Below are positions 53,341 through 62,126 of a stretch of 64,000 nucleotides of DNA, in pieces. The translations under genes and the position numbers were made by a program. The notes under the pieces were generated by a model, which was not told the DNA's origin, searched no databases, and saw nothing but the letters and a program-made list of their open reading frames with translations. The stretch comes from Persicimonas caeni (GTDB lineage: Bacteria; Myxococcota_A; Bradymonadia; Bradymonadales; Bradymonadaceae): assembly GCF_006517175.1 (NCBI RefSeq), contig NZ_CP041186.1, positions 3,437,074-3,501,073 on the forward strand, in the 5' to 3' direction. Within the stretch, counting starts at the first letter, position 1. The number at the start of each line of letters is the position of its first letter.

Positions 53341-54231
53341 CTACTGCTCGATACGCACCCCGCCCGATGCTTTCAGCGTGTTCTCGAGGCGCTCTTTCAT
53401 GTTCAGGCACTCGCCCGAGTCGGTGTTGTTGGTCACCAGCACCTGCGTCCCGCTTGTCTTCAGGTCGCCGTCGCGCAGGCAGCTTGTCAGTGGGACGTTC
53501 TCGAGGAAGCGCGCGACGTCGAACGTGAACACCACCCGGCCGTCTTCGGGGACGTCGATGCCGCCGTCGGGCTCGACGTCGACCTCGCCGCTGAAGCCGA
53601 CGCGGATGGCGAGTTCGCGCGCGTTGTTCTCCTCGTCGCGAAACGCGGCGTTCACGATCCAAGTGTTGCCCACGATCAGGTCGCCCGACGACACACCGCG
53701 GGTGGTCGACTTCGCTTCGTCGAACTCGACGTCGATCTCTTGGTAGCGAAGCGCCGGGATGGGCACCTCGCCGATGTTCGGCGTCAGTTCGCCTGTGGCG
53801 ACGTCGAGCACGAACGGCCCCTCGATCTTGAGCTCGGCGTTGTTGGAGATGTCGTCGTCGCTCGCGTCGACCTCATCGTCGAATTGCGAGTCGCATTTGA
53901 CCTCAGGGGCCAGTTGCGCCTCGATATCGTCGCACTCGACGTATTGGGGCAACTCGAACTCGATCTCTTCGACGAGCAGCCGACTCTCCGTCAACGTGTA
54001 GACGGTGCCGTTGTCGTCGGCAAAGACGAGGTCGTCGGACGAGTTGGACAGGGAACTGGTCGCGCCCAATGCGAAGGTGGCTTGGCCGGGGTCGAAATCG
54101 GAGTCGTCAATGTCGACGGTTTCGTCTTCGAGGCTGCACCCGACGCCGCCTGTGAGCAGAACGGCAAGCACAACGGCGAGCGTCGGCGAGCTGACGTTTA
54201 GGGAGCGCGCGAGCGATCTCAGATACGGCAT
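53341..54231 (-). CDS. Lipoprotein, paralogue 1 of a tandem family
   Basis: 296 residues; start preceded by GGAGGCCTT. Hydrophobic segment ends GGVGC (loose lipobox), followed by an acidic linker. The family core has an early ATSS...VYTLTESRLLVEEIEFELP, CDD-containing segment, IEGPFVLDVATGELTP with VPIPALRYQEIDVEFDE, and the closing LTSCLRDGDLK...C. This beta-rich core is shared with the next two genes and loosely resembles DUF4382 domains. Possibly a surface or periplasmic binding protein; function unknown. The stop lies 25 bases from the right hairpin array. Confidence 0.8.
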   Translation of the reverse strand: MPYLRSLARSLNVSSPTLAVVLAVLLTGGVGCSLEDETVDIDDSDFDPGQATFALGATSSLSNSSDDLVFADDNGTVYTLTESRLLVEEIEFELPQYVECDDIEAQLAPEVKCDSQFDDEVDASDDDISNNAELKIEGPFVLDVATGELTPNIGEVPIPALRYQEIDVEFDEAKSTTRGVSSGDLIVGNTWIVNAAFRDEENNARELAIRVGFSGEVDVEPDGGIDVPEDGRVVFTFDVARFLENVPLTSCLRDGDLKTSGTQVLVTNNTDSGECLNMKERLENTLKASGGVRIEQ

Positions 54232-54332
54232 AAGGCCTCCGAGGGTAACGTCGATAGGTCATGTCATCTGACACGATCAAATGTCGACGTTTTTGCCCCG
54301 GAGGCCAGCGTTGATGCTCGGATTCGTGGGAT

Positions 54333-55214
54333 TTACATCGTTTCGGGCGGCGGCTCGATCTTCAGACGCAGCGAGTCCTCGAAGTTCGACTCGAACTGTG
54401 CCTCGGCGTCACCACAATCGTCGATCGCCTCGTCGTCGAGGGTGACCAGACCGTCTCGAGACTTCAGCGAGCCGGCCATCAGACAGTCGGTGACCGGAAT
54501 GGAGTCGAGCCAGTTGGCCACGTCGAGCTGCAAGACCAAGGTGCCGCCATCGGCGACTGCCGCTTGGGGCAGGTCATCGGCGCTGGCTTTGGCCTCGGCC
54601 TTGAACGAGAAGTCGAGCATCAGCTCGCGCTTGCTGTTCATGAACTCGAAATCGGAGAAGGCGACCACGGTGTGATCGATGATGTCGGCGTCCCGTGGCA
54701 CGGTGTTGTCTTCGATGCGGGCCGTGTCGACCTCCAGGTCCACCGTCGTGTAACCGATGGCCGGAATCCGAATCGTCGAGAGGTCCGGCGTGCTGGTGCC
54801 TTCGAGCACGTTGAAGACGAACGGGCCGTCGATCTTGATCTGGTCCTCGCCGCCCAGCGCGCCGTCGTCGTCGCACTGAACGCGCGCGTCGAACTCACCG
54901 CCGATGTCGCCGCAAGAGATATTCGCCGGAAGATCGAACTCCAACTCCTCGACCGCGATGGTCAGCGAGGTCATCGAGTAGAGGGTACCCGACGGGTCTT
55001 CGAACTCCAGTTGGTTGGCCATGGTGTTCGTCGAACTCATCGCCTCGAGGCGCACCTGGGCGGTGCCAAACTCCTGCGGCGAGTCTCCATCGCCATTGTC
55101 ACCGCAACCGGCGGCGAGCCAACTCGCCACCAGGGCCACACCCAGGCACGCCCCTAACGCAGGGGCGGACAAGCGGTTCGACCAAGGAACACGACATCGG
55201 GCTAAATTCGACAT
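54333..55214 (-). CDS. Lipoprotein, paralogue 2 of the tandem family
   Basis: About 293 residues from the ATG at 55214 (MSNLARCRVPWSNRL), preceded by CCGGAGGCGTT; longer in-frame starts lack a site. Lipobox SWLAAGC then an acidic linker. Core motifs match paralogue 1: YSMTSLTIAVEELEFDLP, IDGPFVFNVLEGTSTPDL, IPAIGYTTVDLEVD and closing VTDCLMAGSLK...C. The leader sequence GGAGGC(G/C)TTATG is nearly the same in paralogues 1 and 2. Function unknown. Confidence 0.82.
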   Translation of the reverse strand: MSNLARCRVPWSNRLSAPALGACLGVALVASWLAAGCGDNGDGDSPQEFGTAQVRLEAMSSTNTMANQLEFEDPSGTLYSMTSLTIAVEELEFDLPANISCGDIGGEFDARVQCDDDGALGGEDQIKIDGPFVFNVLEGTSTPDLSTIRIPAIGYTTVDLEVDTARIEDNTVPRDADIIDHTVVAFSDFEFMNSKRELMLDFSFKAEAKASADDLPQAAVADGGTLVLQLDVANWLDSIPVTDCLMAGSLKSRDGLVTLDDEAIDDCGDAEAQFESNFEDSLRLKIEPPPETM

Positions 55215-55305
55215 AACGCCTCCGGTTACAGCAACAACACGACCTGTGATGGGCAGCCGCAGGGGGTTACCCTGCGGGCCGCGATAGGAAGCAAAGATTG
55301 GGTGG

Positions 55306-56169
55306 CTAGCGTGTGATTCCGACGAGCAGCGACTCTTCGAAGTTCGTCTCGAATTCGCCTTCGGCGTCGGAACATTCGCCACCGACGTCGTCATCGACCA
55401 CAACGCGGCCGTTGGCCGACTTCAAGTCGCCGTCGGCCAGACACTGGGTGATGCGCACGTCGTTGAACCAGTTGGTGACGTCGAGGCGCAGCACCAAGGT
55501 GTCACCATCTCGGAGTGCGTCGAGCAGTCCCTCTTCGTCCTGCCCTTCGCCGTACTTCGCTTCGGTGTCGAAGCTGAAGCGAGCGTCGAGCTCCTGCTTG
55601 GTGTTGTTGCGCTCGAAGTCGGCGAGCATGCGCACCGTCTCGCCGCGGATGAACTGCGGAAACTCGTCTTGGTCGTCGTCGATGTTGTTGACCTCGAGAT
55701 CGATCTCGTCGTAGCTGAGCGCGGGGATTGTTAGCCCCGAGATATCGGGCACCGTCTCGCCGGTCAGCAGGTTGACGGCGATCTTGCCCTCGACTTTGAT
55801 CTCGTCGTCCTCGCCCTCGAGCTCGCCCTCGTCACACTCGACGCGGCCGCTGATTTGGTCTTCGACATCATCACAGTCGACGCCGTCGGGCAGGTCGAGC
55901 TCGATCTCGTCGATCGCCACCCACAATTCGGTGATCGTGTAGGTGGTGCCCTGCGGGTCCTGCAGCTCGATTCGGTCGGCCGTTCCCATGTCACTGGTCG
56001 CGGCGAGCGCCAAGTTGATCGAGCCAAAGTCCTGTTGCGCATCGTCGTCATCGTCACCACAACCGGCGGCGAACATGCCCACCACCAGCGCAGCGCCGAG
56101 CCACGCGTGCATCGGCCGTCCGTACTTGCCTGTCGTCATGCTACTTCTCAGTCGGTCCAGGAGAGACAT
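55306..56169 (-). CDS. Lipoprotein, paralogue 3 of the tandem family
   Basis: About 287 residues from the ATG at 56169 (MSLLDRLRSSMTTGK), preceded by GGAGGAGCTT. Lipobox MFAAGC followed by DDDDD. Same core: YTITELWVAIDEIELDLPDGVDCDD, VEGKIAVNLLTGETVPDI, IPALSYDEIDLEVN and closing ITQCLADGDLK...C. The two conserved cysteines per protein probably form a disulfide in the exported form. Gaps between the four genes are similar (about 90-100 bases), in keeping with array-like duplication and co-transcription. Confidence 0.82.
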   Translation of the reverse strand: MSLLDRLRSSMTTGKYGRPMHAWLGAALVVGMFAAGCGDDDDDAQQDFGSINLALAATSDMGTADRIELQDPQGTTYTITELWVAIDEIELDLPDGVDCDDVEDQISGRVECDEGELEGEDDEIKVEGKIAVNLLTGETVPDISGLTIPALSYDEIDLEVNNIDDDQDEFPQFIRGETVRMLADFERNNTKQELDARFSFDTEAKYGEGQDEEGLLDALRDGDTLVLRLDVTNWFNDVRITQCLADGDLKSANGRVVVDDDVGGECSDAEGEFETNFEESLLVGITR

Positions 56170-56266
56170 AAGCTCCTCCACAATTTGAGAGAAAAACGCA
56201 CTTGCACAGAAACACAGAGATGGCTCCACCGTCCCCCCGGATGCAGTGGAGCCACTCTGGTTGTTG

Positions 56267-57874
56267 TCACGGCGACGGCTTGAGCTCCGTGACGCTGCCA
56301 TCGGCTTGAATCGCCAAGATGGCAAACCCCGGCCCATCGGTGCCGTTGGTCTGGTCGAGATCTCCGGGGGTCAGGAACCCGGAGGCGACCAGCGTCAACG
56401 CCTCACCTTCGAAGACGCTCAGATCGACATCGACCTGGGCGAGCACCGACGACTGATCGGCTGGGGTGACTTGCAACCCGACCGGAGCCGGGTCGACCAT
56501 GAAAAACTCACTGAATTGTCCGTAGTTGAGGTCATCGACCAGCGTCTGCTTGCCGGCGGCGGTGACCACATCGATGGCCGGGGCGTCGGTCACCCCGTGA
56601 AATGCCTTGAGCTGGACCATGTCCCAGCTGTCGGAGACCTCGCGCACCACCCCGAATTTGACGTCGAAGGCGATGTCTTCGCCTCCCGGGTTGGGCTCGA
56701 ACTGGCTCGGGTCACTCACCCCCGTGGCAATGCCGGCGTAGGTCGCCCCGGCGGCCAAGGTGGGCGTGGCCACAAAGATGGCGTCTTCATCCGACGCACT
56801 GTCAGACGGCGCGATCGCCACGTCGACCGCGATGCCCGACGGGTAGCTCAACGCCGCGGTGGCCTGCCGATAGGTCAGGTCGTCTCCCACCAACTCGCCT
56901 TCGATATACACGTCGACGGTGTCGAACGCCGCATCGGGGCTGTTGTGGACGACCTGCACGCGGCCGGCCTGCATCAGCTCGATGCCCTCGCCGCCCTCGG
57001 CGGGGTAGGCCACAAGCGCGAATTCGGGGCGATCGCTGTTGTCGGTGTTCAAAAAGCCCGAGGCGGCGATGACGAACGCCTGGCCGCCGCCCAGATTGGG
57101 CGTCTGGAACGAGTCGATCCGCCGGTCCTCGCGCGCCGGGTTGGTCACATCGAGGGTGTGGATCCCGTTGGGGATATCGACGTAGTTGGAGAATTCGGCG
57201 TAGTTCAGCCCGCTCAACAGCGTGGTAGTGCGGTCGACGACGATGTCGACCGGCGGGGTGTCGGGGCTGCTGTGAAAGATCGTGGCCTGGTCGACTCCGT
57301 CGTCACTCGACTCGACGCGTGCCTCCTCGAGTAGCGTCAGGCCCAGCGAGATGTCGCCGTTGGCCGGCGTGGTCGGCGTGTTCTGCGGATCGAGCACCCC
57401 GTTGACCGCGGCGACGAATTGGCCGCCATCGTCGAGACTGATCGGCCCGAGCTCGACGATGCGGTCGTCGAAGCTGTCGCTGGTGCCCGGCGCCAGCGCG
57501 ATCGTCAGATCGGTGTCGGCAGGCACCTGCTCGAAAGCGGTGGCCGTGCGGTAGCGAAAATCGTCGATGAACAGGTTGCCGTTGACGTAGACGTCGACGA
57601 CCTGCGCCGCCGGATCGGGCGACTCGTGGATCACCTGCAGCAGGGCGCTCGGGCCGGTGAAGGCGTCCTCCTCGGCGTCGTCGTCGGCGTCCACCGGCTC
57701 GGCATCGCCCACGTCGGCGCCTGCGTCATCACCAGCGTCGCCCACGCCTACATCGGCGACTGGTTGCTCGTCGTCATCATCGTCATCACAGCCCACTGCT
57801 CCCAGCGCCAGCGCTCCGGCCAGCACCAGCGGCCACAGTCGCAGTCGCCTCGTCATCTCCCGTCGTGTACGCAT
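56267..57874 (-). CDS. Lipoprotein with four DUF4397-like repeats
   Basis: 535 residues. Start ATG preceded by GGGGGGAACG. Signal peptide with lipobox GAVGC, then a long Asp/Ala linker. Four repeats of about 110 residues open with LLQVIHESPDPAAQVVDVYV, QATIFHSSPDTPPVDIVVD, RVQVVHNSPDAAFDTVDVYI and LKAFHGVTDAPAIDVVTA, the start of DUF4397 domains, each followed by a YxEF/YRQA strand. DUF4397 is common in surface proteins, with unknown ligand. It heads the run of four co-oriented lipoprotein genes. Its G6 ribosome binding site is complementary to the C6 loops of the RNA at 27811-28028. Confidence 0.88.
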   Translation of the reverse strand: MRTRREMTRRLRLWPLVLAGALALGAVGCDDDDDDEQPVADVGVGDAGDDAGADVGDAEPVDADDDAEEDAFTGPSALLQVIHESPDPAAQVVDVYVNGNLFIDDFRYRTATAFEQVPADTDLTIALAPGTSDSFDDRIVELGPISLDDGGQFVAAVNGVLDPQNTPTTPANGDISLGLTLLEEARVESSDDGVDQATIFHSSPDTPPVDIVVDRTTTLLSGLNYAEFSNYVDIPNGIHTLDVTNPAREDRRIDSFQTPNLGGGQAFVIAASGFLNTDNSDRPEFALVAYPAEGGEGIELMQAGRVQVVHNSPDAAFDTVDVYIEGELVGDDLTYRQATAALSYPSGIAVDVAIAPSDSASDEDAIFVATPTLAAGATYAGIATGVSDPSQFEPNPGGEDIAFDVKFGVVREVSDSWDMVQLKAFHGVTDAPAIDVVTAAGKQTLVDDLNYGQFSEFFMVDPAPVGLQVTPADQSSVLAQVDVDLSVFEGEALTLVASGFLTPGDLDQTNGTDGPGFAILAIQADGSVTELKPSP

Positions 57875-58214
57875 CGTTCCCCCCAGTTTTCCCTTCCATC
57901 AGCCACCTGGCAGCGTCTACAACAGCTATCATCAACACGCTGCCCCGATTCGATTGTCCATTCTCACAACCCGCAGGCCCCCGCCTCTGGTTGCGAACTG
58001 CTCTGGTGTTCCCCTCGGTATTTCGGGTACATCGGTAAACCTCGACGTATTCGCGGGTTTGACTAGGGATGTTTTCGATTTTTTTCAAAAACTCCCCGTC
58101 ATCACTCGATTTACGCCCCCTTGCCGCCGCACGACCCGGCTGTTATGTTCCGCGCCCGTTCCATCGGGCGAAATCCGACTCGCCCGCCACTGTCGCAAGC
58201 TCAGGACTGCATCT
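57875..58214. other. Divergent spacer, nothing assigned
   Basis: A 340-base gap between divergent lipoprotein and rnz genes. It should hold both promoters; I could not identify hexamer pairs with proper spacing and saw no stable palindrome. Confidence 0.5.
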
Positions 58215-59138
58215 ATGTCTGTACGTGTCGTTTTTCTGGGGACCGGAAGCGGAAAGCCGATGCCGCACCGTGGGGTGTCGTCGGTGGCGCTATTCCGCGA
58301 CGGAAAGATGTACATGTTCGACTGCGGCGAGGGTACCCAGGTCCAGTTGTCGAAGTCGTCACTGCGCCCCGGCGCGCTCGAGTCGGTCTTTTTGACCCAC
58401 TTCCACGGCGACCACGTCAACGGACTGCCCGGCTTTGTGGGCTCACTGACGCTGAACCGACGCGAAGATGCCCTCGACATCTACGGCCCCAGCGGGCTGA
58501 ACCACTGGTTCAAGGCGCTGCGCGACCTGCACATTTTGTGGCCGAGCTTTCCGGTCCACGCCCACGAGCACAAAGAGCCGGGCGTGATCTGCAAGCAGAG
58601 CGACTACCGCGTCGAAGTCCGCCGGCTCCGCCACCGCGTGGAGACCTGGGGCTACGCCTTCATCGAAGAAGACCGCCCCGGCCGCTTCGACCTCGACGCC
58701 GCCAAGGCACTAGGCGTGCCGCCCGGCCCGCTGTACGGCCGCCTGCAACAAGGCGAGACGGTTGAACTCGACGACGGCCGCACAGTTGCTCCCGACCAGG
58801 TGCTCGGCCCGTCACGCCCCGGCCTCAAGATCGCCTACATCACCGACACCTCGCCGTGCGACGGCGCCATCGAGTTGGCCAAAGACGCCGATTTGGTCAT
58901 CCACGAGGCAACCTACCCCGCCGGCAACGAGAAGTTGGCCCACGAACGCGGCCACTCCACCGCCGCCGACGCCGCCCACTGCGCCCGCAAAGCCGGCGCC
59001 AAGAGGCTCGTGCTCACGCACCTGTCCCAGAAGTATATCCGCCCCAAAGAATTCTTGGCAGGCGCCCGGGATATCTTCCCGAACACCGATGTCGCCGAGG
59101 ATTTGATGGAGTTGGAGATCAAGCGCCGCGATCAGTAG
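58215..59138 (+). CDS. rnz: Ribonuclease Z
   Basis: 307 residues, typical of the short bacterial RNase Z that trims tRNA 3' ends. The zinc motif THFHGDHVNGLPG is near residues 60-72; further ligands are in the segment YITDTSPCDGAIELAKDADLVIHEATY and in VLTHLSQKY. The exosite-like region with DLDAAKALGVPPGPLYGRLQQGETVELDDG (about 155-185) is the hallmark. The open frame extends upstream, but MSVRVVFLGTGSGKPMP is the family N-terminus, so the ATG at 58215 is chosen. No tRNA genes are nearby. Confidence 0.95.
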   Translation: MSVRVVFLGTGSGKPMPHRGVSSVALFRDGKMYMFDCGEGTQVQLSKSSLRPGALESVFLTHFHGDHVNGLPGFVGSLTLNRREDALDIYGPSGLNHWFKALRDLHILWPSFPVHAHEHKEPGVICKQSDYRVEVRRLRHRVETWGYAFIEEDRPGRFDLDAAKALGVPPGPLYGRLQQGETVELDDGRTVAPDQVLGPSRPGLKIAYITDTSPCDGAIELAKDADLVIHEATYPAGNEKLAHERGHSTAADAAHCARKAGAKRLVLTHLSQKYIRPKEFLAGARDIFPNTDVAEDLMELEIKRRDQ

Positions 59139-59149
59139 CAGCGGAGTGG

Positions 59150-59306
59150 GTTGTTGGGGCCCCCTCCGCCTCGCAAACTGTGCTCGGCACCTCCCCGACG
59201 CGGGGAGGGGTGGCGAGCCTGAACGCCTTCACGTCTTGCCACCCCTCCCCGGCGCGGGGAGGTGGCGGCGCAGCGAAGCGAAGCCGTCGGAGGGGGCACC
59301 AACAAC
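59150..59306. mobile_element. Palindromic MITE-like element, 157 bp
   Basis: Bounded by 19-bp inverted repeats GTTGTTGGGGCCCCCTCCG and CGGAGGGGGCACCAACAAC with one mismatch. Inside are two hairpins of the CACCTCCCCG...CGGGGAGG type. A split copy is seen at 18899-18937 and 19317-19330. Non-coding; lies between convergent rnz and polA. Confidence 0.75.
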
Positions 59307-59318
59307 CCTCCCCCTTCA

Positions 59319-62078
59319 TCACTTCGCATCCAGCCAGTTGTCACCCACGCCCAGGTCGACCTCGAGCGGCACGTCCATCTCGCAGACGCCCTCCATGCCC
59401 TCGCGCACGATGTCGCGCGCCTCATCGACGAAGTCGTCCTCGACCTCGAAGACCAATTCATCGTGCACCTGAAGCAGCATGCGCATGGGAAGCTCGTCGG
59501 CCTCGATCTGCTTTTGCAGGTTGACCATGGCGTACTTGATGATGTCGGCGGCGGTGCCCTGAATCGGGGTGTTGACCGCGGCGCGCTCGGCGAAGGCCTG
59601 CTGGCGGCGGCTCGTTTGAGTGAGCTCGGGGAGCAGCCGGCGGCGGCCGAACATCGTCTCGGCGTAGCCCGTGTCGCGGGCGCGTTCGACGAGTTCGTCG
59701 AAGAAGTCGGTGACCTTGGCGTACTTCTCGAAGTAGTTGTCGATGTACTGCTTGGCGTCCGATTGCGAGATGTCGAGCTCGCGGGCGAGTCGGCGCGAGC
59801 CCATGCCGTAGAGGACGCCGAAGTTGATCGTCTTGCCGGCGCCTCGCTGCTCGGGGGTCACCTCGTCGAACTCGACGTCGAAGATCTGCGAGGCGGTCAG
59901 CCGGTGGATATCCGCGCCGGACCCGTACGCCTCGAGCAGGAGCGGGTCTTGGGACATATGCGCTAGGATGCGAAGCTCGATCTGCGAGTAATCGGCCACC
60001 AGAAGCTTCGAGCCAGCGTCGGGCACGAACGCCTTGCGGATTTGACGGCCGCGCGCGGTGCGCATCGGGATATTTTGCAGGTTCGGGTTCGACGAGGAGA
60101 GCCGGCCGGTGGCCGTGACCGCCTGGTTGAAGTCGGTGTGGATGCGTCCGGTGTCCTCGCGGATGAGCTCCGGCAGTGCGTCGACGTAGGTGCCTTTGAG
60201 CTTCGAGAACGAGCGGTACTCCAAGATCAGCTCGGGGAGCTCGTGCAGCTCGCTTAGCTCCTCGAGCACCGACGCCGCGGTCGACGGGCCGGTCTTGGTG
60301 CGCTTTTTGACCGGCAGGCCGAGCTTGTCGAAGAGCACTTCGCGAAGCTGCTTGGGGCTATTCGGGTTGGTCGGGCCGCCAGAGAGCTCGTCGATCTGGT
60401 CTTGCAGCTCTTGGAGCTCCTTTTCGAACTCCTCGCTCAGCTCACCGAGCATGTCGTGGTCGATGCGCACGCCCGTGGCTTCCATGATGCCGAGTACGCG
60501 GGTCAACGGAACCTCGAGCTTGTCGTGCAGCTCGTCCAATTCCGCGTCGATGAGCTCGGGCTCGAGCTCGTTGCAGATCATCAGCGTCAGATCTGCGTCC
60601 TCGGCGGCATACGGCGTTGCCTCCTCGAGGTCGACCTGGTCGAAGGTGACCTGATTTTTGCCCTTCCCGGCCACATCTTCGAAGGTGATCGTGTTGTAGT
60701 TGAACAGATCGCGCGCCAGCGTATCGAGGCTGTGCGAGTTTTTACCCGGATCGAGCAGGTAACTCATCAGCATCGTGTCGTATTTGATGGCGGTTAGATC
60801 AATGCCGTACTTGCGAAGCACCAGCCACTCGTACTTCAGGTGCTGGCCGACGACCTTCTTGTCGTCGCCTTCCAAGTAGGGGCGCACCTTCTCGAGCACC
60901 GTGTCGATGTCCAACTGCGTGGGCGCTCCGTCATAAGCGTGCGCACACGGGATATAGACGGCCTCGCCTTGGTTCCAAGCGAAGCTCATGCCGCAAATCT
61001 TGGCGTCGAGCGGGTCGAGGCTCGTCGTCTCCAGGTCGAACGCGAACCGGTCGACGTCGTCGAGGGCGGCCAAGACCTCGTCGAGCTCCTCTTCGGTGAA
61101 GATCGCCCGATAATTCTTGTCGCTCGACTCGTGGTCGTGGGTCTCGGGGCCGATGCTCGAGAAGTCGAACGCCATCTGGTCTTCTTCGAGCCAGTCGTGC
61201 TCGTCCATCCACTGGCGCACCTCGCGAAGCGGCGTCTCGAACTCGAGCTCGGAGAAGAGCGCGGTCAGATCGTCCATGTCCGGGGGCGTGAGCTTGAGGC
61301 GGTCGAGATCGAGCTCGACGTCGCAGTCGTCGCGCAGGGTGACCAAGTCGAGCGACAGGCGAGCCTGATCGGCGAACTCGGTCAGGTTTTGCTTGCGCTT
61401 TTTGCCACCGACTTTGTCAATGTTGGCAAGCAGGGTCTCCAGGTCGCCAAACTCGTCGATGAGCCGCCCGCCGGTTACCTCTCCGATGCCTGGCACCCCC
61501 GGAATATTGTCGGAGCTATCCCCGGCGAGTGCCAAGACGTAGCGCACTTTGTCAGGCGAGACGTTGAACCGCTCTTGGACGTCCTCGGGCGTGTACTTCT
61601 TGTCACGCATCGTATCCAGCATGCTCACGTGATCGGAGAGCAGCTGCATCAGGTCTTTGTCGGCGCTGATGATGCAGACCTCGAGTCCCTCTTCGCGCGC
61701 CTTCTTGGTCATCGTGGCGATGACGTCGTCGGCCTCCACCCCGGCCTGCTCTTTGAGCGGGATGCGCATCGCCTCGACCACCTTGTGAAAGTACGGAAGC
61801 TGCACCTTCAGGTCGTCGGGCATCTTCGAGCGGTTGGCCTTGTACTCCTCGTACATCTCCTTGCGGAAGTTGGTCTTCTCGGCGCTGTGCGCGTCGAAGG
61901 TGACCGCGATGTACTTGGGATCTTCGGCGCGCAACAGCTTGATGAGCATCTGCGTGAAGCCGTAGATGCCGTTGGTCGGCAGGCCCTTAGAGGTCGTCAA
62001 GGGGTTGCGGATGGCGTAGAAGGCCCGAAAAATATACGAGGAGCCGTCGACGATGTAGAGGGTGTTGGAGTTGGGCAT
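59319..62078 (-). CDS. polA: DNA polymerase I
   Basis: 919 residues, the standard size. N-terminal 5'-nuclease domain (IVDGSSYIFRAFYAIRN, GDSSDNIPGVPGIGEVTG), central 3'-5' exonuclease with Exo I FAFDLETTSLD and Exo III YAAEDADLTL present; Exo II reads GQHLKYEWLVL where GQNLKYDxxxL is usual, so proofreading may be weaker. C-terminal polymerase: DYSQIELRILAHMS, the O-helix-like RGAGKTINFGVLYGMG and QVHDELVFE. Acts in Okazaki-fragment processing and repair. It appears to be monocistronic, convergent with rnz. Confidence 0.97.
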   Translation of the reverse strand: MPNSNTLYIVDGSSYIFRAFYAIRNPLTTSKGLPTNGIYGFTQMLIKLLRAEDPKYIAVTFDAHSAEKTNFRKEMYEEYKANRSKMPDDLKVQLPYFHKVVEAMRIPLKEQAGVEADDVIATMTKKAREEGLEVCIISADKDLMQLLSDHVSMLDTMRDKKYTPEDVQERFNVSPDKVRYVLALAGDSSDNIPGVPGIGEVTGGRLIDEFGDLETLLANIDKVGGKKRKQNLTEFADQARLSLDLVTLRDDCDVELDLDRLKLTPPDMDDLTALFSELEFETPLREVRQWMDEHDWLEEDQMAFDFSSIGPETHDHESSDKNYRAIFTEEELDEVLAALDDVDRFAFDLETTSLDPLDAKICGMSFAWNQGEAVYIPCAHAYDGAPTQLDIDTVLEKVRPYLEGDDKKVVGQHLKYEWLVLRKYGIDLTAIKYDTMLMSYLLDPGKNSHSLDTLARDLFNYNTITFEDVAGKGKNQVTFDQVDLEEATPYAAEDADLTLMICNELEPELIDAELDELHDKLEVPLTRVLGIMEATGVRIDHDMLGELSEEFEKELQELQDQIDELSGGPTNPNSPKQLREVLFDKLGLPVKKRTKTGPSTAASVLEELSELHELPELILEYRSFSKLKGTYVDALPELIREDTGRIHTDFNQAVTATGRLSSSNPNLQNIPMRTARGRQIRKAFVPDAGSKLLVADYSQIELRILAHMSQDPLLLEAYGSGADIHRLTASQIFDVEFDEVTPEQRGAGKTINFGVLYGMGSRRLARELDISQSDAKQYIDNYFEKYAKVTDFFDELVERARDTGYAETMFGRRRLLPELTQTSRRQQAFAERAAVNTPIQGTAADIIKYAMVNLQKQIEADELPMRMLLQVHDELVFEVEDDFVDEARDIVREGMEGVCEMDVPLEVDLGVGDNWLDAK

Positions 62079-62126
62079 TGAACTGCAGGGGTCTGGGGGT
62101 TTGGGTGCTCGGGGTCTCGGTTGGAG

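Noticed and set aside
57657-58214. Longer upstream start for RNase Z
   Set aside because: The family N-terminus MSVRVVFLGTGSGKP is internal; upstream residues overlap the divergent lipoprotein gene and look non-coding.
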